A DNA stretch of 64,000 nucleotides from Viola odorata (lineage: Eukaryota; Streptophyta; Magnoliopsida; Malpighiales; Violaceae). The stretch spans positions 52,494,564 to 52,558,563 of the forward strand of contig OY829543.1 in NCBI GenBank assembly GCA_963691705.1, read 5' to 3'. The notes beneath the pieces were generated by a model. The model saw only the letters and a list, made by a program, of their open reading frames with translations, had not been told where the DNA came from and ran no database searches. The translations under genes and the position numbers were made by a program. Below are positions 1 to 9,639 of this stretch, piece by piece (within the stretch, counting starts at the first letter, position 1; each line of letters begins with the position of its first letter).

Positions 1-1007
1 TATTCTCTTCGGATTTACTTTCCTCATTTTGGAATGCATACTTACCAAGTTTAATGATTGGGCAACAGTTATTGAAGGTTTTTGATGTAAAAGTATTCTC
101 ATTAGTGTTCTCTAATTACAAATACTACCCTTCATCCACTCTTTTATTAATGTATTAATGAAAAAAGTAGAAGGTAATAATGTAAAACTTTAATATTTTC
201 ACTTTGGAAATGAAAAGTAGGTAAATTAAGTTATTATTTTTAATCAAAATGATGAAAGTAAATTCAAACGGAGAAAATATATATAAATAAAACACTTCAA
301 CATTTTATAGAAAAAATATTTGATCCCAATCCATACAACAATTAAAAAGAATCCTCCGGCTGAGAAACTTTCTTCTTACCTCATACTTTTTCTGGTCAAA
401 TTTACTTAACTCATTTTGACATCTACACATACTAATTTTAAAGATTGGACACAATTATTCAAGGTTTTTAAAATAAAAGTACTTTTATGAACGTTCTCTA
501 ATTACAAGTATTACTACTCACTCTACTCTTTTATTAATAAAAAAATGTAGAGGGTAACAATATAAAAGCTTAATATTTTCACATGGAAATGAAAAATAGG
601 CAAATTAAATTTGTTTTTTTAATTTTCACCTTAGATGAAGTATAAATAAAACACCTCAAGATTTTATATTTCTCAATGATTTTTCTGCAAGTAATTTCTT
701 ATAAATTAATTTGAGAATTCACCATATATAGTATCCCTTCATAACTCCAAAAAAAAAAAAAAAACTCCTTGATCCATAATTTTTTAAAAGAAAATCCTTG
801 CTCCGTTATCATGCTCCTGCACTCATCTTCTACAGGTTTTCTTTTTAATGGCCACCAAAATTAATTGTGGAAAGATTATTAATTAGTTTTCGTCCTTCGA
901 AGGTTGTTAAAATCAAACGAAATGACTATGTGAAATCACAAAAGTACTAATAGGTATTCAGAACCAAGTTTGAATCCACCTCAAGAAAATGAGAAGGACG
1001 GACTTAC
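1..1007. repeat. AT-rich flank with a diverged direct duplication
   Basis: No exon is visible on either strand. Two related blocks, about 30-260 and 420-650, share the order of several short strings, such as TTCTCTAATTACAA, CTCTTTTATTAAT, TTAATATTTTCAC and GGAAATGAAAA. This indicates an old direct duplication of roughly 250 bp with a step of about 370-390 bp. If the resistance-gene exon to the right is part of a real gene, this stretch would be its first intron. No P-loop-type sequence is seen on the minus strand. Confidence 0.5.
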
Positions 1008-1370
1008 CTGATTTAATGGAGAGCAGCAACCAGTGAAGAAGCGCACCTTAAGCTTCGATTTGTCAGCTGCAGCAGCTTTAGCGTCAGCTTCTTTGATTTC
1101 CCACTCGTGATATTCAGTGCTCCAATCAGCCAACACATCTTCCATGTCGTAACAAACTTGTTTGAGTTCGTCCAGCCAATTTCTGACGCCGACATCCTTA
1201 ATCTGTCTCCTCTCCGCATCTTCAAGCACAACTTGTATGGTAATGAAATTGCTCTTCAGCTTTATGATTTCTTCCTTCACACCAACCACCAATTTGTATT
1301 CTTCTTGGACCCACGACGAAATGATGCTTGTTAACTCGGAGGTGATTGGGGAAATTAGTGCATCGGCCAT
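1008..1370 (-). CDS. First exon of a CC-NBS-LRR resistance gene (Rx N-terminal domain)
   Basis: The exon encodes about 121 residues of an Rx-type coiled-coil domain, the N-terminal signalling part of intracellular CNL immune receptors. I see the MADALI start, a KLKSNF..IQVVLEDAE segment and the EDVID-like stretch DELKQVCYDMEDVLADW. The ATG at 1370 is preferred because the open frame upstream begins only with a TTG. The exon ends at a perfect donor, CAG|GTAAGT (GT at 1007-1006). The NB-ARC and LRR parts are not within the 1 kb that remains, so the gene either continues beyond the window edge or is a truncated relic. The family call is firm; whether it is functional is unknown. Confidence 0.8.
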
Positions 1371-1875
1371 TGTTGAGTTCTGTGGCAATCTGAAGGAAAC
1401 TTTGAAGAGAGAAGTGATGCGGGGAGAGTATTAGTAGACAATAGGTTATATTTTGAAGTAGCTTGCGTTTATAATTTAAGTTTTTTTGCAAAATGGATGG
1501 CAGTCTTCTTGACGACAAGGAGAATATTAGTAGAGAAAAGTCATGGATGGCGTTCTCATATGGCAAGTTGGAAGAGGACGCCGGCGACAGGTGTGTGTGT
1601 GGTGGAGAGGAGTGCTGTCTAGTTTCACTGATTTTCCTTCTTTTTTTTTTTTTTCAAATACCATTCTTTTAAAAAAATAATGTAAAGTTGCGATACTATG
1701 TATAATTAACTAATTTTTTAACTTTTTTTTTCTCTTTTATTTTTTATTTTTTTTTTCTCTTGAATTTTTTTCTACCTTTATTTCTATAGAATTTGTGATT
1801 ATCTCATTGAGCTAAAATGGTAAAAAATGAAATAAAATGATAAAAAAATTAGTTAAAATAGTAAGAAATCGAGTC
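1371..1875. other. Upstream flank of the CNL exon, AT-rich
   Basis: Nothing coding is convincing here. It would hold the promoter and 5' UTR of the minus-strand CNL exon. T-rich low-complexity DNA occupies about 1640-1800. From about 1812, AAAATGGTAAAAAATG-like units of a 20-bp array begin and run into the hAT MITE. Confidence 0.5.
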
Positions 1876-1883
1876 AAAATGAT

Positions 1884-2362
1884 TAGGGGTGTACAAGAAC
1901 CGAGCCGGACCGGAACCACCCTTTTTTGGCCCGGACCGGACCGACCTGGCTTCTTTTTTTTTTTTTGACCCGGACCGGAAAGTTCCGGTTCGGTCCGGTT
2001 CTCCATCCCTCAAATCCGAGAACCATCCCGGAGAACCGGTAGAACCGGAAATATATATTTATATATAAATATATATATATGCATAATAATATCAAAATAT
2101 CCATTTGGTTCAATGGTTAACTCATCACTTATTATATTAAAGGGGAGAGGTTCAAACCCTCTTGGCTCCACTTTTTTTGTATTTATGTGTAAAAATAAAT
2201 TTTAAGTAAAAAAAAAAAAATTCCGAGCCGGAACCGGCCCGGTCCGGTCCGGAAAAATTGGAACCGGGCCGGGCCGGTTCTGTCTTGGACAAGAACCCGT
2301 AAATCCGGTCCGGTCCGGTTCTAGCCCAAGAACCGGACCGAACCGGCCCGTGTACACCCCTA
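1884..2362. mobile_element. Non-autonomous hAT-type MITE (479 bp)
   Basis: The termini are inverted repeats starting TAGGGGTGTACA, with GC-rich subterminal CCGGTTC/GGTCCGG repeats on both sides. They are flanked by an identical 8-bp duplication, AAAATGAT (1876-1883 and 2363-2370). Eight-bp duplications with TAGGG-type ends are typical of hAT elements. There is no transposase, so it depends on a helper. It inserted into an array of similar A-rich 20-bp units, which lessens the weight of the duplication slightly. Confidence 0.85.
2106..2178 (+). other. tRNA-like Pol III unit inside the hAT MITE
   Basis: TGGTTCAATGG (2106-2116) fits an A box and GGTTCAAACCC (2149-2159) fits a B box, 43 bp apart. 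AGAGG-TTCAAAC-CCTCT (2146-2162) folds as a perfect 5-bp stem with a 7-nt loop, the geometry of a tRNA T-arm. A run of seven T (2172-2178) could terminate Pol III. I cannot draw a full cloverleaf with a convincing acceptor stem, so this is a tRNA-derived relic or SINE-like head rather than a working tRNA gene. Confidence 0.55.
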
Positions 2363-2370
2363 AAAATGAT

Positions 2371-2455
2371 AAAAAACAAGACAATGAAAAAAAAAGAAGC
2401 CAAAACGGTAAAAATTAAGTTAAAATGAGCTCATACCCGCTCAATTGTCATCCCT
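2371..2455. repeat. Second half of the 20-bp array interrupted by the hAT MITE
   Basis: Units such as AAAACGGTAAAAATTAAG resume after the MITE. The block ends in ATTGTCATCCCTAA, the same end that follows the array near 23700. TAGGGATGACAAT (its complement) resembles a hAT terminal repeat, so the array may belong to an older hAT-type element. Confidence 0.45.
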
Positions 2456-2623
2456 AAATTAGGCAACGTATTTGATTCTTATGGAATGATATTGTCCACT
2501 TTAAACTTAAATTCGTACTGTTTTCCTAAAAAACTTTATTTTATTAAAAAGTTAACCCATTTTATATTTATTTTATATTTATCTTTATTTTTTTGAAATA
2601 GCATTTTGGTTTGTATACCTCAA

Positions 2624-3177
2624 AAGAAAATGTCTTTCGATTGACGACTACTCCACTCAAAGATGCCTTCAAGAAATTAAGTGGAAATTGCTGTGAAATT
2701 TCTCGGTGATTTATTTAGTAATGAAATAGTTATACAATTAATAATTTTATATAATTTGATATCACTATACTTTTGAACATGTCTCGGGATGAGATGAGGA
2801 AGAAGAGAAAAGGAGAGAACCCTATGCTAGAGAAAAAAATGAGATCAATCAGTGCGTTCACAAAGAAAAGGAAAGAAAATGTCTTTTGTTGGGTCCCACT
2901 TCAAAAGGAAAAGAAAAGATGCATTCATACTAAGCTAGTAAGCTTTGGTCCCATGAACGAATCCAAGAATCGCTTGGCCATTTGTGTTAAAGCGAGAGAA
3001 AATGTCTTTCTTGACGACTATTCCACTCAAAGATGCCTTCAAGAAATTAAGTGGAAATTGCTGTGAAATAAAGAGAAAAACATGTTCTGTATGGCATGAG
3101 TATTGTTGCTTTCATGTCACTTTCCCCTTAATTTCTCGGTGATTTATTTGCATGTTCCTGACCGGTATGAAATAGGT
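2624..3177. repeat. Direct duplication with a 60-bp indel
   Basis: 2624-2730 and 2996-3177 are close copies that contain ACTCAAAGATGCCTTCAAG, AGTGGAAATTGCTGTGAAAT and TTTCTCGGTGATTTATTT. The first copy lacks about 60 bp between the last two strings. Shorter echoes (ACTCAAGGATGCCT) occur at 3290 and 3550. Open frames across this area do not look like real proteins. Confidence 0.65.
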
Positions 3178-3600
3178 ATTTTCATGAATATTCATATATA
3201 CCCTTTGTGATAGAATTCAATGTGAAGATGATTATTCGATTCAGCCAACAGATCAAATGACCGCGAAGAGACCATGTCTTTTGATGACTACTCAAGGATG
3301 CCTTATTGCGTCATCTCCACCCTTCATCAATTTTTACCAACTATAGTGACCATACATGGGTTCTGTTTCTTTTGTACTGTGATATTGTAAAAGAAAATGA
3401 GAAAATAGAAAGAAATCCGTCGGAAAAAAAAGGAGATATTGGAACATATTTCGATGAAGAATTCGGTCCAAAATTTGAGACATTTTCGACAGAAAGAGCC
3501 ATCGCAAATTATTTCCGGTGGAAATGCTACTCAACCATCACGTCACTTCAGGATGCCTATTAATCATAAATTCCATTCGCTGGATCTCGCCATCGCAAAT

Positions 3601-3790
3601 TTCAAGCTATCTCGATAATTTATATCATTGTGAAAAGTTTTGACCGAAATTCTGACGAAAATTTTCAAGCTACCGCGACGATAGTTTTCATCGCGAAATC
3701 TTTTCGACCAAATTTTCATTGAAAATATCAAGCTATCACGACGATTTTGTTCGCTGCGAAACTTTTAGACCGTTTTGGTAACAAATAGTG
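3601..3790. repeat. Three tandem units of about 63 bp
   Basis: TTCAAGCTA starts units at 3601 and 3664, and ATCAAGCTA starts the third at 3727. Each continues with CGCGACGAT..CGCGAAA..TTTTCGACC-like text. The CGACG/CGTCG-rich wording resembles subterminal repeats of CACTA elements such as the end seen at 61233, but no CACTA terminus is visible here. The following 240 bp (3790-4030) is AT-rich with nothing recognisable. Confidence 0.55.
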
Positions 3791-4038
3791 CCATTTTGCG
3801 ATGGAAAAAATGTGCATGTATTATTATTTTTTATATTATCCATCATTTAGTAAAAATTAATTATTTAGTTTATTAATGAATATTAAAATTAACATTTACT
3901 AATTAATTTTAATTTTAATAATAATATTAGTAATACTAATAAAACTAATAATAGTTATTAATATTAATAACACTAATATTAATAATTAATACTAATTAAA
4001 ACTTAAACATTTATTGTGAATAATTTACTTAAATGCTA

Positions 4039-4296
4039 CTCCCTCCGTCTTCAAATAACTTTCGCTTTTGAAATAGTAGCAAATTTAAAACAATGATCTT
4101 TGATCTTATTTTATTACACATTGTTTCATTTTTACTCATAATTTTCACTCAAATTACCACATCATCATCAAATTGGGTTGATGCATAAAAAAATTGTCAT
4201 TTACACAAAATATATACTTTAAAAAAGATAAAATGACAAATATTATGAACAGTAAGAATCCGTAAAACAACTACAGTTATTTGAGGACAAAGAGAG
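4039..4296. mobile_element. Stowaway MITE (258 bp)
   Basis: The element is flanked by TA on both sides (4037-4038 and 4297-4298). The left end CTCCCTCCGTCTTCAAATAACT matches the inverted right end at about 18 of 22 positions. Stowaway MITEs are short mariner-mobilised elements with no coding capacity. Confidence 0.85.
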
Positions 4297-5427
4297 TAAA
4301 AAATTAAAAATTGACTCATTTTCTTGTCACCCAACATTAAAAAGAAGAAATGAATGTGCAGCTTACATTCCGTCCAACTATGAAGGAAGCTTAAAATCCT
4401 CAACAAAAAATATAACTTTCAACTAAAGAATATTTTCTACCAACAAAAAAAACAACCTGCACCGAGAGTGAAAAGACAGGTGGAGATGATGACAAAATAA
4501 AAACACAAAGATGGGACAGAAAACCCTATAAGTATATCTTCTAGGCATGCTTGCACCATCTTATTAATATTCATGGCTACATTAAAGTTCAAAGGCATGG
4601 AACCAAGTTGGTAGAACGTAGTACTTTTCAGTATAAACTCAATTAATGAAATTGCTCAGATGCTCATTTCAATGAATTCCCTGTAGAGGAGTGATCAAAG
4701 TATAAATGAAACATGGAAAACTAAGAACCTGTTTCATAACGGAAATATTTCTGTTTGGAGATATTTCTGTTTTTAAAAAATTTCTATCTGGAGATATTTC
4801 CAGAATTATTTCTGAAAATAGAAATTCTTTTTCACAGCTACAGTACATTTTCTGTTTTCCAACCTTAGAAAACTCGAAATCGTATTCACCTAACAACTAT
4901 TTCTTACTTTTTTGAAAAAAAAACTACTACTTTTGTTAAATCAATTTGATTTTAATTAAAAAACAATGCTAATGTTTTTTTTGTTAAGATTAATAAACTA
5001 AATAGAAGCCCATTTTAAGTTTGTTAAAGATCACATATAAATATGGTAAACATATTCATGTTTAAATTCAAAAGCACAAGTCATTTACGGGTTGTTTAAT
5101 TTTTGGAAAATTTTCCAAAAATTGGAAATATTTCCAAAATCTGTTTCACAACAATATTTTCCCAAATGGAAAATTTTCAGAAATTTTTTCAGTTCTCCAA
5201 TTGGAAAACAGTTTTTCAGAATTAACAATATAAATTTAGAAAATTCTGGAAACATCATTTTTGAAATTTTCCAAAAAAAAAAATCCAATTTTTTTTTCTC
5301 TAGCTCAACCGATCCATATTGTTAATATAAAAAATAAACAATGTTATTTTAGACATGTCTACCCTCGTAATTTATAAATATGCTAAATCTATTCACGTTA
5401 AAGATCAAATATACTTTTTTGATTGGT
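4297..5427. other. AT-rich spacer with hairpin-prone segments
   Basis: No gene is seen. 4730-4830 repeats GGAGATATTTC-like strings. 5095-5285 is built of TTTTCCAAAA, TTGGAAA and related inverted strings, which could fold. These look like decayed MITE ends, but no target-site duplication was found. Confidence 0.4.
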
Positions 5428-5800
5428 TTTTACTGTTTTGGCTCGTTTTTCACCACTTTGGCTCATTTTTAACCGTTTAAGCTCATTTTTTACCATTTTG
5501 GCCTATTTTTCACCATTTTGTCTTATTTTTACCATTTTATCTCATTTTCACTATTTTGGCTTATTTTTTACTATTTTGGCTCGTTCATTACCTTTCTTCT
5601 AGTTTTTTACCAATTTTCACCGTTTTATCTCATTTTTCACCATTTTTGCTCATTTTTTACCTTCTTTGCTCGTTTTTCACCATTTTGTCTCATTTTTTAC
5701 CTTCTTCGCTCGTTTTTCACCATTTTGTCTCATTATTTTTATCATTTTTTACCATTTTTGCTAGTTTGTTACCATTTTGACTCATTTTTTTCATAAAATT
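5428..5800. repeat. 20-bp tandem array, GCTCATTTTTCACCATTTT type
   Basis: About 18 imperfect units of roughly 20 bp follow the pattern GGCTCGTTTTTCACCATTTT. The complementary unit (AAAATGGTAAAAAACGAGCC) forms the arrays around 1812-1880, 2363-2430 and 23540-23650. Open frames through it are Phe-rich translations of the repeat and are not genes. Confidence 0.85.
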
Positions 5801-6033
5801 AGATCTTAAGATCTTCCGGATTTTTTTACTCCCAAAATTAACATGTTTTTATAGCAATTTGACTATTTTATATGGAAAAAAAGAAGATATCTTGTTAATC
5901 ACCTACTAATTGATTAGGGGCTGAAAATTAGACAATGTTTTGTTGCTCGTTGATTTAGATTGATTAATAAAGAAAATAAAAATGATATTTTCCAGTAAAT
6001 CACACAAGATATTCTTTAAATGCTTAACATTTT

Positions 6034-6333
6034 GAAAAAGTTTTTTTGTTTAAAGCTCCGAAAACTTAGGAACGGTTACCCTCAACCCTAGGTAGCCGTC
6101 GCGGTGCGACACACCCTCTTTACCCCTCCGGCCAGCCCACTACTGCCGGAGAATCCCAAAATACCAATCACCCACTGTGCTGGCGTATCAATATGTATTG
6201 ATCCCAACCCTCCATGCGGGATTTTGCACATCCAATCACAACTTTTTACCTCGATAACCTACCCCAACACGTTGATCACAAAGCCCTTGAATATTTGCTA
6301 ACCAGAAGATGGTGCCTCCCTCACTTCCTCTAG
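6034..6333 (+). other. L1 5' region
   Basis: This is the L1 start after the target-site duplication. It is moderately GC-rich compared with the flanks and lies upstream of the ORF1 RRM. I see no convincing start codon for ORF1. The weak open frame at 6104-6301 has no recognisable features. Confidence 0.55.
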
Positions 6334-6620
6334 GTACGGGATGTGTTTATTCCATGTCGTCGAAACAAAACGGGGAGGAGATTTGGATTTGTTTGACTTG
6401 AACCATTTGGAAACCCGGAGGAAATGGCGACTGCTTTGGGTAAGCAATACATCCGGGCGTTGGAGATTCAATGTAGTTTGGAAAGATATGGTCGGCGACC
6501 TCACTCGGGGCCTCACTCAGTTGATCCAAAAGGTGGGCAAGGTCGGACTAAACTGGAACGGACAAAGATGGACACGGTGGTGGCGGAGACCTAAGATTCC
6601 CACACACCTGCCAGTGTCAA
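6334..6620 (+). pseudogene. L1 ORF1, N-terminal RRM part (broken)
   Basis: Reading from 6334 gives VRDVFIPCRRNKTGRRFGFV, the typical RNP signature of plant L1 ORF1 RNA-binding proteins, then an EMATALGKQYIRALE stretch. An in-frame TGA lies at 6394-6396 and there is a TAG just upstream at 6331-6333. A further stop precedes the insertion point at 6620. The same frame resumes at 12987 after element A, which supports the assignment. A different frame is open longer here (6341-6679), but it does not resemble ORF1. Confidence 0.75.
6616..6620. other. Target-site duplication of element A (left)
   Basis: GTCAA, repeated at 12982-12986 directly after the right LTR. Confidence 0.9.
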
Positions 6621-8241
6621 TGATAGCATATTTCTTGGGCGTGATTTTATCCTCTTTTCTAGCCTTTTCGGGGGCATGATCCTGCTAATTGACCTTTATT
6701 TCCATCTTTATTGCAAATCAGCTCCAAAAGGAGAAAACGAGCGAAAAGATGCATTTTTGGAAGAATTCTTGGGATTTCAAGCTTCAAGGCCTAGAATATC
6801 AGAGTGTCGTCGAGCCCTCGACGCTAACCAGACCAGTGAGCAGTCTCTCGCCCGCAATATCTTTGCATCCATTCCTAATCGAAATCCAAAGAGACGAATC
6901 TCCAAAGATCCGCACGAGATTCCATGCGCATCTAGAAGATTCCAGAATATTCCAGCACGCTCCATCTGTTGTCACTCTCTCCCCTTTGCTGGAATTTGTC
7001 TTTTTGTAATCCCTTAGCTGGAATTTGTCTTCTTGTGGGCTGGACACTATATAAGCCTCTAGTTTTAGGGTTTGAAGACATCTTGTAAATATTTTCCCAC
7101 TTTCTTCTTTTGGGAGCCGCCTCCGTTTCTCTACTCCCTCTTTTGGGTGATGGCTAAGGCATCTTCACCCAGCAGCCACTGTATTTAACCAGAGCTTTGC
7201 TCCGGCCAGTAACATTTTAATAGTTTTATTTTTCTTGTTCTTCTTTTATGCAATCTTTCTTTTCCTATTTTGTTTATTTGTTTTGTGGTATAAGTAGCTA
7301 GATTCTCCTTCTTAGCAGAGGTATTTTGAGGGTTACATGGGTAGTTAAGAGGCCTAAACGTGTTTAATATATTCTTATTGTTGTATTCGATTGTTTATCA
7401 GTTTCTTGTTAATTCGTCTAGGGCAAGATTAGTAGTCTGGCCAGCTAATATCTAGACCTAGATGATTACTGTCATTCTCTTGGTTATAACTGACGTGAAT
7501 CCTTGAGTTAGAGTAGACACCTAGTGGGGACACCGCGAGAGGTCTTTCGTCTAGGGGTAAATGATTGATTAGGTTATGTGATGCGAGCTTGACAAACTGA
7601 GATGTCACGCCCTAGATATGTCTTACCTCCACTTCATGGGCGTTTTGAGTATTGCCTCCCCGCATTCGTGCCTGGGAGGACGACGAAACGTCAAGGCCAC
7701 CTCATATGTGGAAACGGGGGGTAGCTTTTATCTAAGAAGGTAAGTAAGGGATGCGGTGTGGAAACACGGTCCCTATAGCATGTCTATGACATAGGAATAG
7801 AATATTTCTGCGCCGATGATTTTCATGCCCTCGACGCAACCCGAGAATGTCCTTTGCTAAGATTTCTTCTCTTCTGATTTTATTCCTTTTAATTTCTTCT
7901 CTTCTGACATTATTTCTTTATTTGATTTCTGTTTGCATGTCGTGCCATTGACTTCTGTTTACATGTCTTGCCCCTGATTGTGTTTTACTTTCGTGCCCTT
8001 GATTTATGTTTTTATTAATTGTCTTGTTAGCATCTATCTCTATCTTGGTTAACTAGATTAACCAACCCCCCCCCCCCCCCCCATTGTTTCTTTTATTGTT
8101 TTACTTTATATCTGGTCTTGTCTAGTGTATGTCTTCACCTTTCTCTGTGGATCGAACCTCTTACCACTGTCTTCAATCCTTTTTTTGTTGCATGTGATAA
8201 GTTGTAATTATTTGATCGTGCCCTCGACAAGCACGTCATCA
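6621..8241 (+). repeat. Left LTR of element A (1621 bp)
   Basis: It begins TGATAGCATA and ends CACGTCATCA. A TATA-like ACTATATAAGCC lies at about 7046-7057, which could drive transcription. It carries a 17-C homopolymer (8066-8082) and about 57 bp near 7940-8000 that the right LTR lacks. Confidence 0.9.
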
Positions 8242-8244
8242 AAT

Positions 8245-8262
8245 TGGCGTCGTTGTCGGGGA
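8245..8262 (+). other. Primer-binding site of element A
   Basis: TGGCGTCGTTGTCGGGGA lies 3 bp after the left LTR. It matches the complement of the plant tRNA-Asp 3' end (TGGCGCCGTTGCCGGGGA), with two C-to-T changes. Confidence 0.8.
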
Positions 8263-8331
8263 TTGGTGTTAATTCGTGCCCTTGACAGTTCCAGATATTT
8301 TTTTTATTTCTTTTAATTATTTCTTTCTTCA

Positions 8332-9207
8332 ATGTCTTATTTTGATTCTCATTCTTACTCACCCTCTTTTCCTCAGTATTTTACTCCTAACCCCCCATGG
8401 TGGAATCAAGACTATTTCAACTATGCAGGGCAAGACGAACCTAGCTATCAATATTATCAGCCTCCACAACCTCCACAGAGCAACTACGGAAATCAGGAAT
8501 CTTGGGCAGAACTAGCTAACTTGAGGAGCCAACTTGAGGAGATGCAATTAGCCTTGCATAAGCTTAAGACACAGAGACAAATAGATGAATTAGCTGATAT
8601 GGTAAATCAAGGACGAGAGGCCTTGAAGGAGCTTAAGGAGCAGTGGCGCCAAGAGGCCATTGAAGCAGACTTTGAACGCTTACCTGAGCATCTTACCCCC
8701 GACGTTGGACCGCCAGAACCTACCCATCCTGCCCACGACGTTGCCCCTGCACCTGGACAAAAAAAATTAGCTCCAACACTTCTACCCAGTCACGCCATGA
8801 GTCACCCTATCACCCCTATAGAACCATATTTGCAGCACTTAGATAGTGACGACTATTTAAGTGAAGAGAATATATCAACAGATATTCTATGGGAGTTGTC
8901 ATTTGAGCGTCATGACCAAGATGATGAGTCTTACGGGATACAGGACCATTTCATGCCCACGAATGAGCTAAAATTGGACGGCCCAGGATGTCTTCTATTA
9001 GAGTCAGGAGCCAACGTAGAGTTCAAGGCTAGTGTAGTCACAATTTTGAGCGACGCAAATCTGCTAGATTTTTACGATGAGCGTCGTGCCCTCGATAAGC
9101 TGGAACGTCGTGCCCTCGACGCAGAATTAGAGGCAGAAATCGTTGTTCAGCCAAATTTGCCAAGTCAACTCCAGAACTGTTCTGACACTTTGGTGGGTCA
9201 AGAGTGA
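8332..9207 (+). CDS. Gag-like protein of element A, first part
   Basis: The ORF encodes 291 residues and starts with ATG shortly after the primer-binding site. The first about 60 residues are rich in Tyr, Pro, Gln and Asn (QYYQPPQPPQ) and probably disordered. Residues about 62-110 (NLRSQLEEMQLALHKLK..ELADMVNQ) look like a coiled coil. The rest is acidic. Residues around 250-270 contain repeated RRALD strings, encoded by the element's iterated GTGCCCTCGA motif. No zinc knuckle or protease motif is seen. A frameshift near the end probably separates it from the open frame at 9208-9571. I infer a structural Gag role from position only. Confidence 0.55.
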   Translation: MSYFDSHSYSPSFPQYFTPNPPWWNQDYFNYAGQDEPSYQYYQPPQPPQSNYGNQESWAELANLRSQLEEMQLALHKLKTQRQIDELADMVNQGREALKELKEQWRQEAIEADFERLPEHLTPDVGPPEPTHPAHDVAPAPGQKKLAPTLLPSHAMSHPITPIEPYLQHLDSDDYLSEENISTDILWELSFERHDQDDESYGIQDHFMPTNELKLDGPGCLLLESGANVEFKASVVTILSDANLLDFYDERRALDKLERRALDAELEAEIVVQPNLPSQLQNCSDTLVGQE

Positions 9208-9571
9208 GGTTTTTGAGGATTTTCACCACATCAATCTTTGCGACAGTTTTCATACCCTCGATGCAGAATTCAAGCCGGGGGAGGTTAAGAAGGAGGATTT
9301 GAGAGAGATTGAGGAAGAGATAATCGAGGTCTTGAGCTCTAAAGATGTTATGTGTGATAGGGAGATTTCTAAACTTTCTGATTATATTGATCCTTTTCTT
9401 GAATCACCTTTCACTCATAACAATTTTTTCCTCTTTATTTTGCGGGAACCCAAATTAACACTTGAATCATATTATGGTTGCCTGCAGGATGCTTTGCTAC
9501 TGGACCATCCACTTCATGCCATAATTCACATCAAACTAAGAGGATGGAAAACATTTAGTAGGATTGGTTGA
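9208..9571 (+). pseudogene. Gag-like continuation in a shifted frame
   Basis: An open frame overlapping the previous ORF end (open from 9143) continues with FHTLDAEFKPGEV, KEDLREIEEEIIEVLSS and a SDYIDPFLESPF segment, ending at 9571. The repeated LDAE wording shared with the upstream ORF suggests one ancestral protein split by an indel near 9190-9210. The function is unknown. Confidence 0.45.
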
Positions 9572-9618
9572 AGTTCGAATAGCCAACATCGTGCCCTCGA
9601 CGATAACAGAGGCGCTTC

Positions 9619-9634
9619 GTGGGAGGAAACCCAC
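9619..9634 (+). other. Conserved GTGGG-AGGAAA-CCCAC hairpin (element A)
   Basis: A 5-bp stem with a 6-nt loop, set in CGCTTC.TGGGAGG.AACCCA. Element B has the same context at 17708-17723 with an A-T closing pair instead of G-C. It lies just after the end of the gag-like reading frame. Confidence 0.65.
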
Positions 9635-9639
9635 ATCCC

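Noticed and set aside
2773..3066. Lys-rich ORF of 97 residues
   Set aside because: It spans a duplicated non-coding repeat, and its sister copy at 2624 does not keep the frame.
5518..5796. Phe-rich ORF of 92 residues
   Set aside because: It is the translation of the 20-bp tandem array.
5428..5800. Regular array resembling a CRISPR
   Set aside because: The units are adjacent with no unique spacers, are imperfect, and the sequence is a plant genome.
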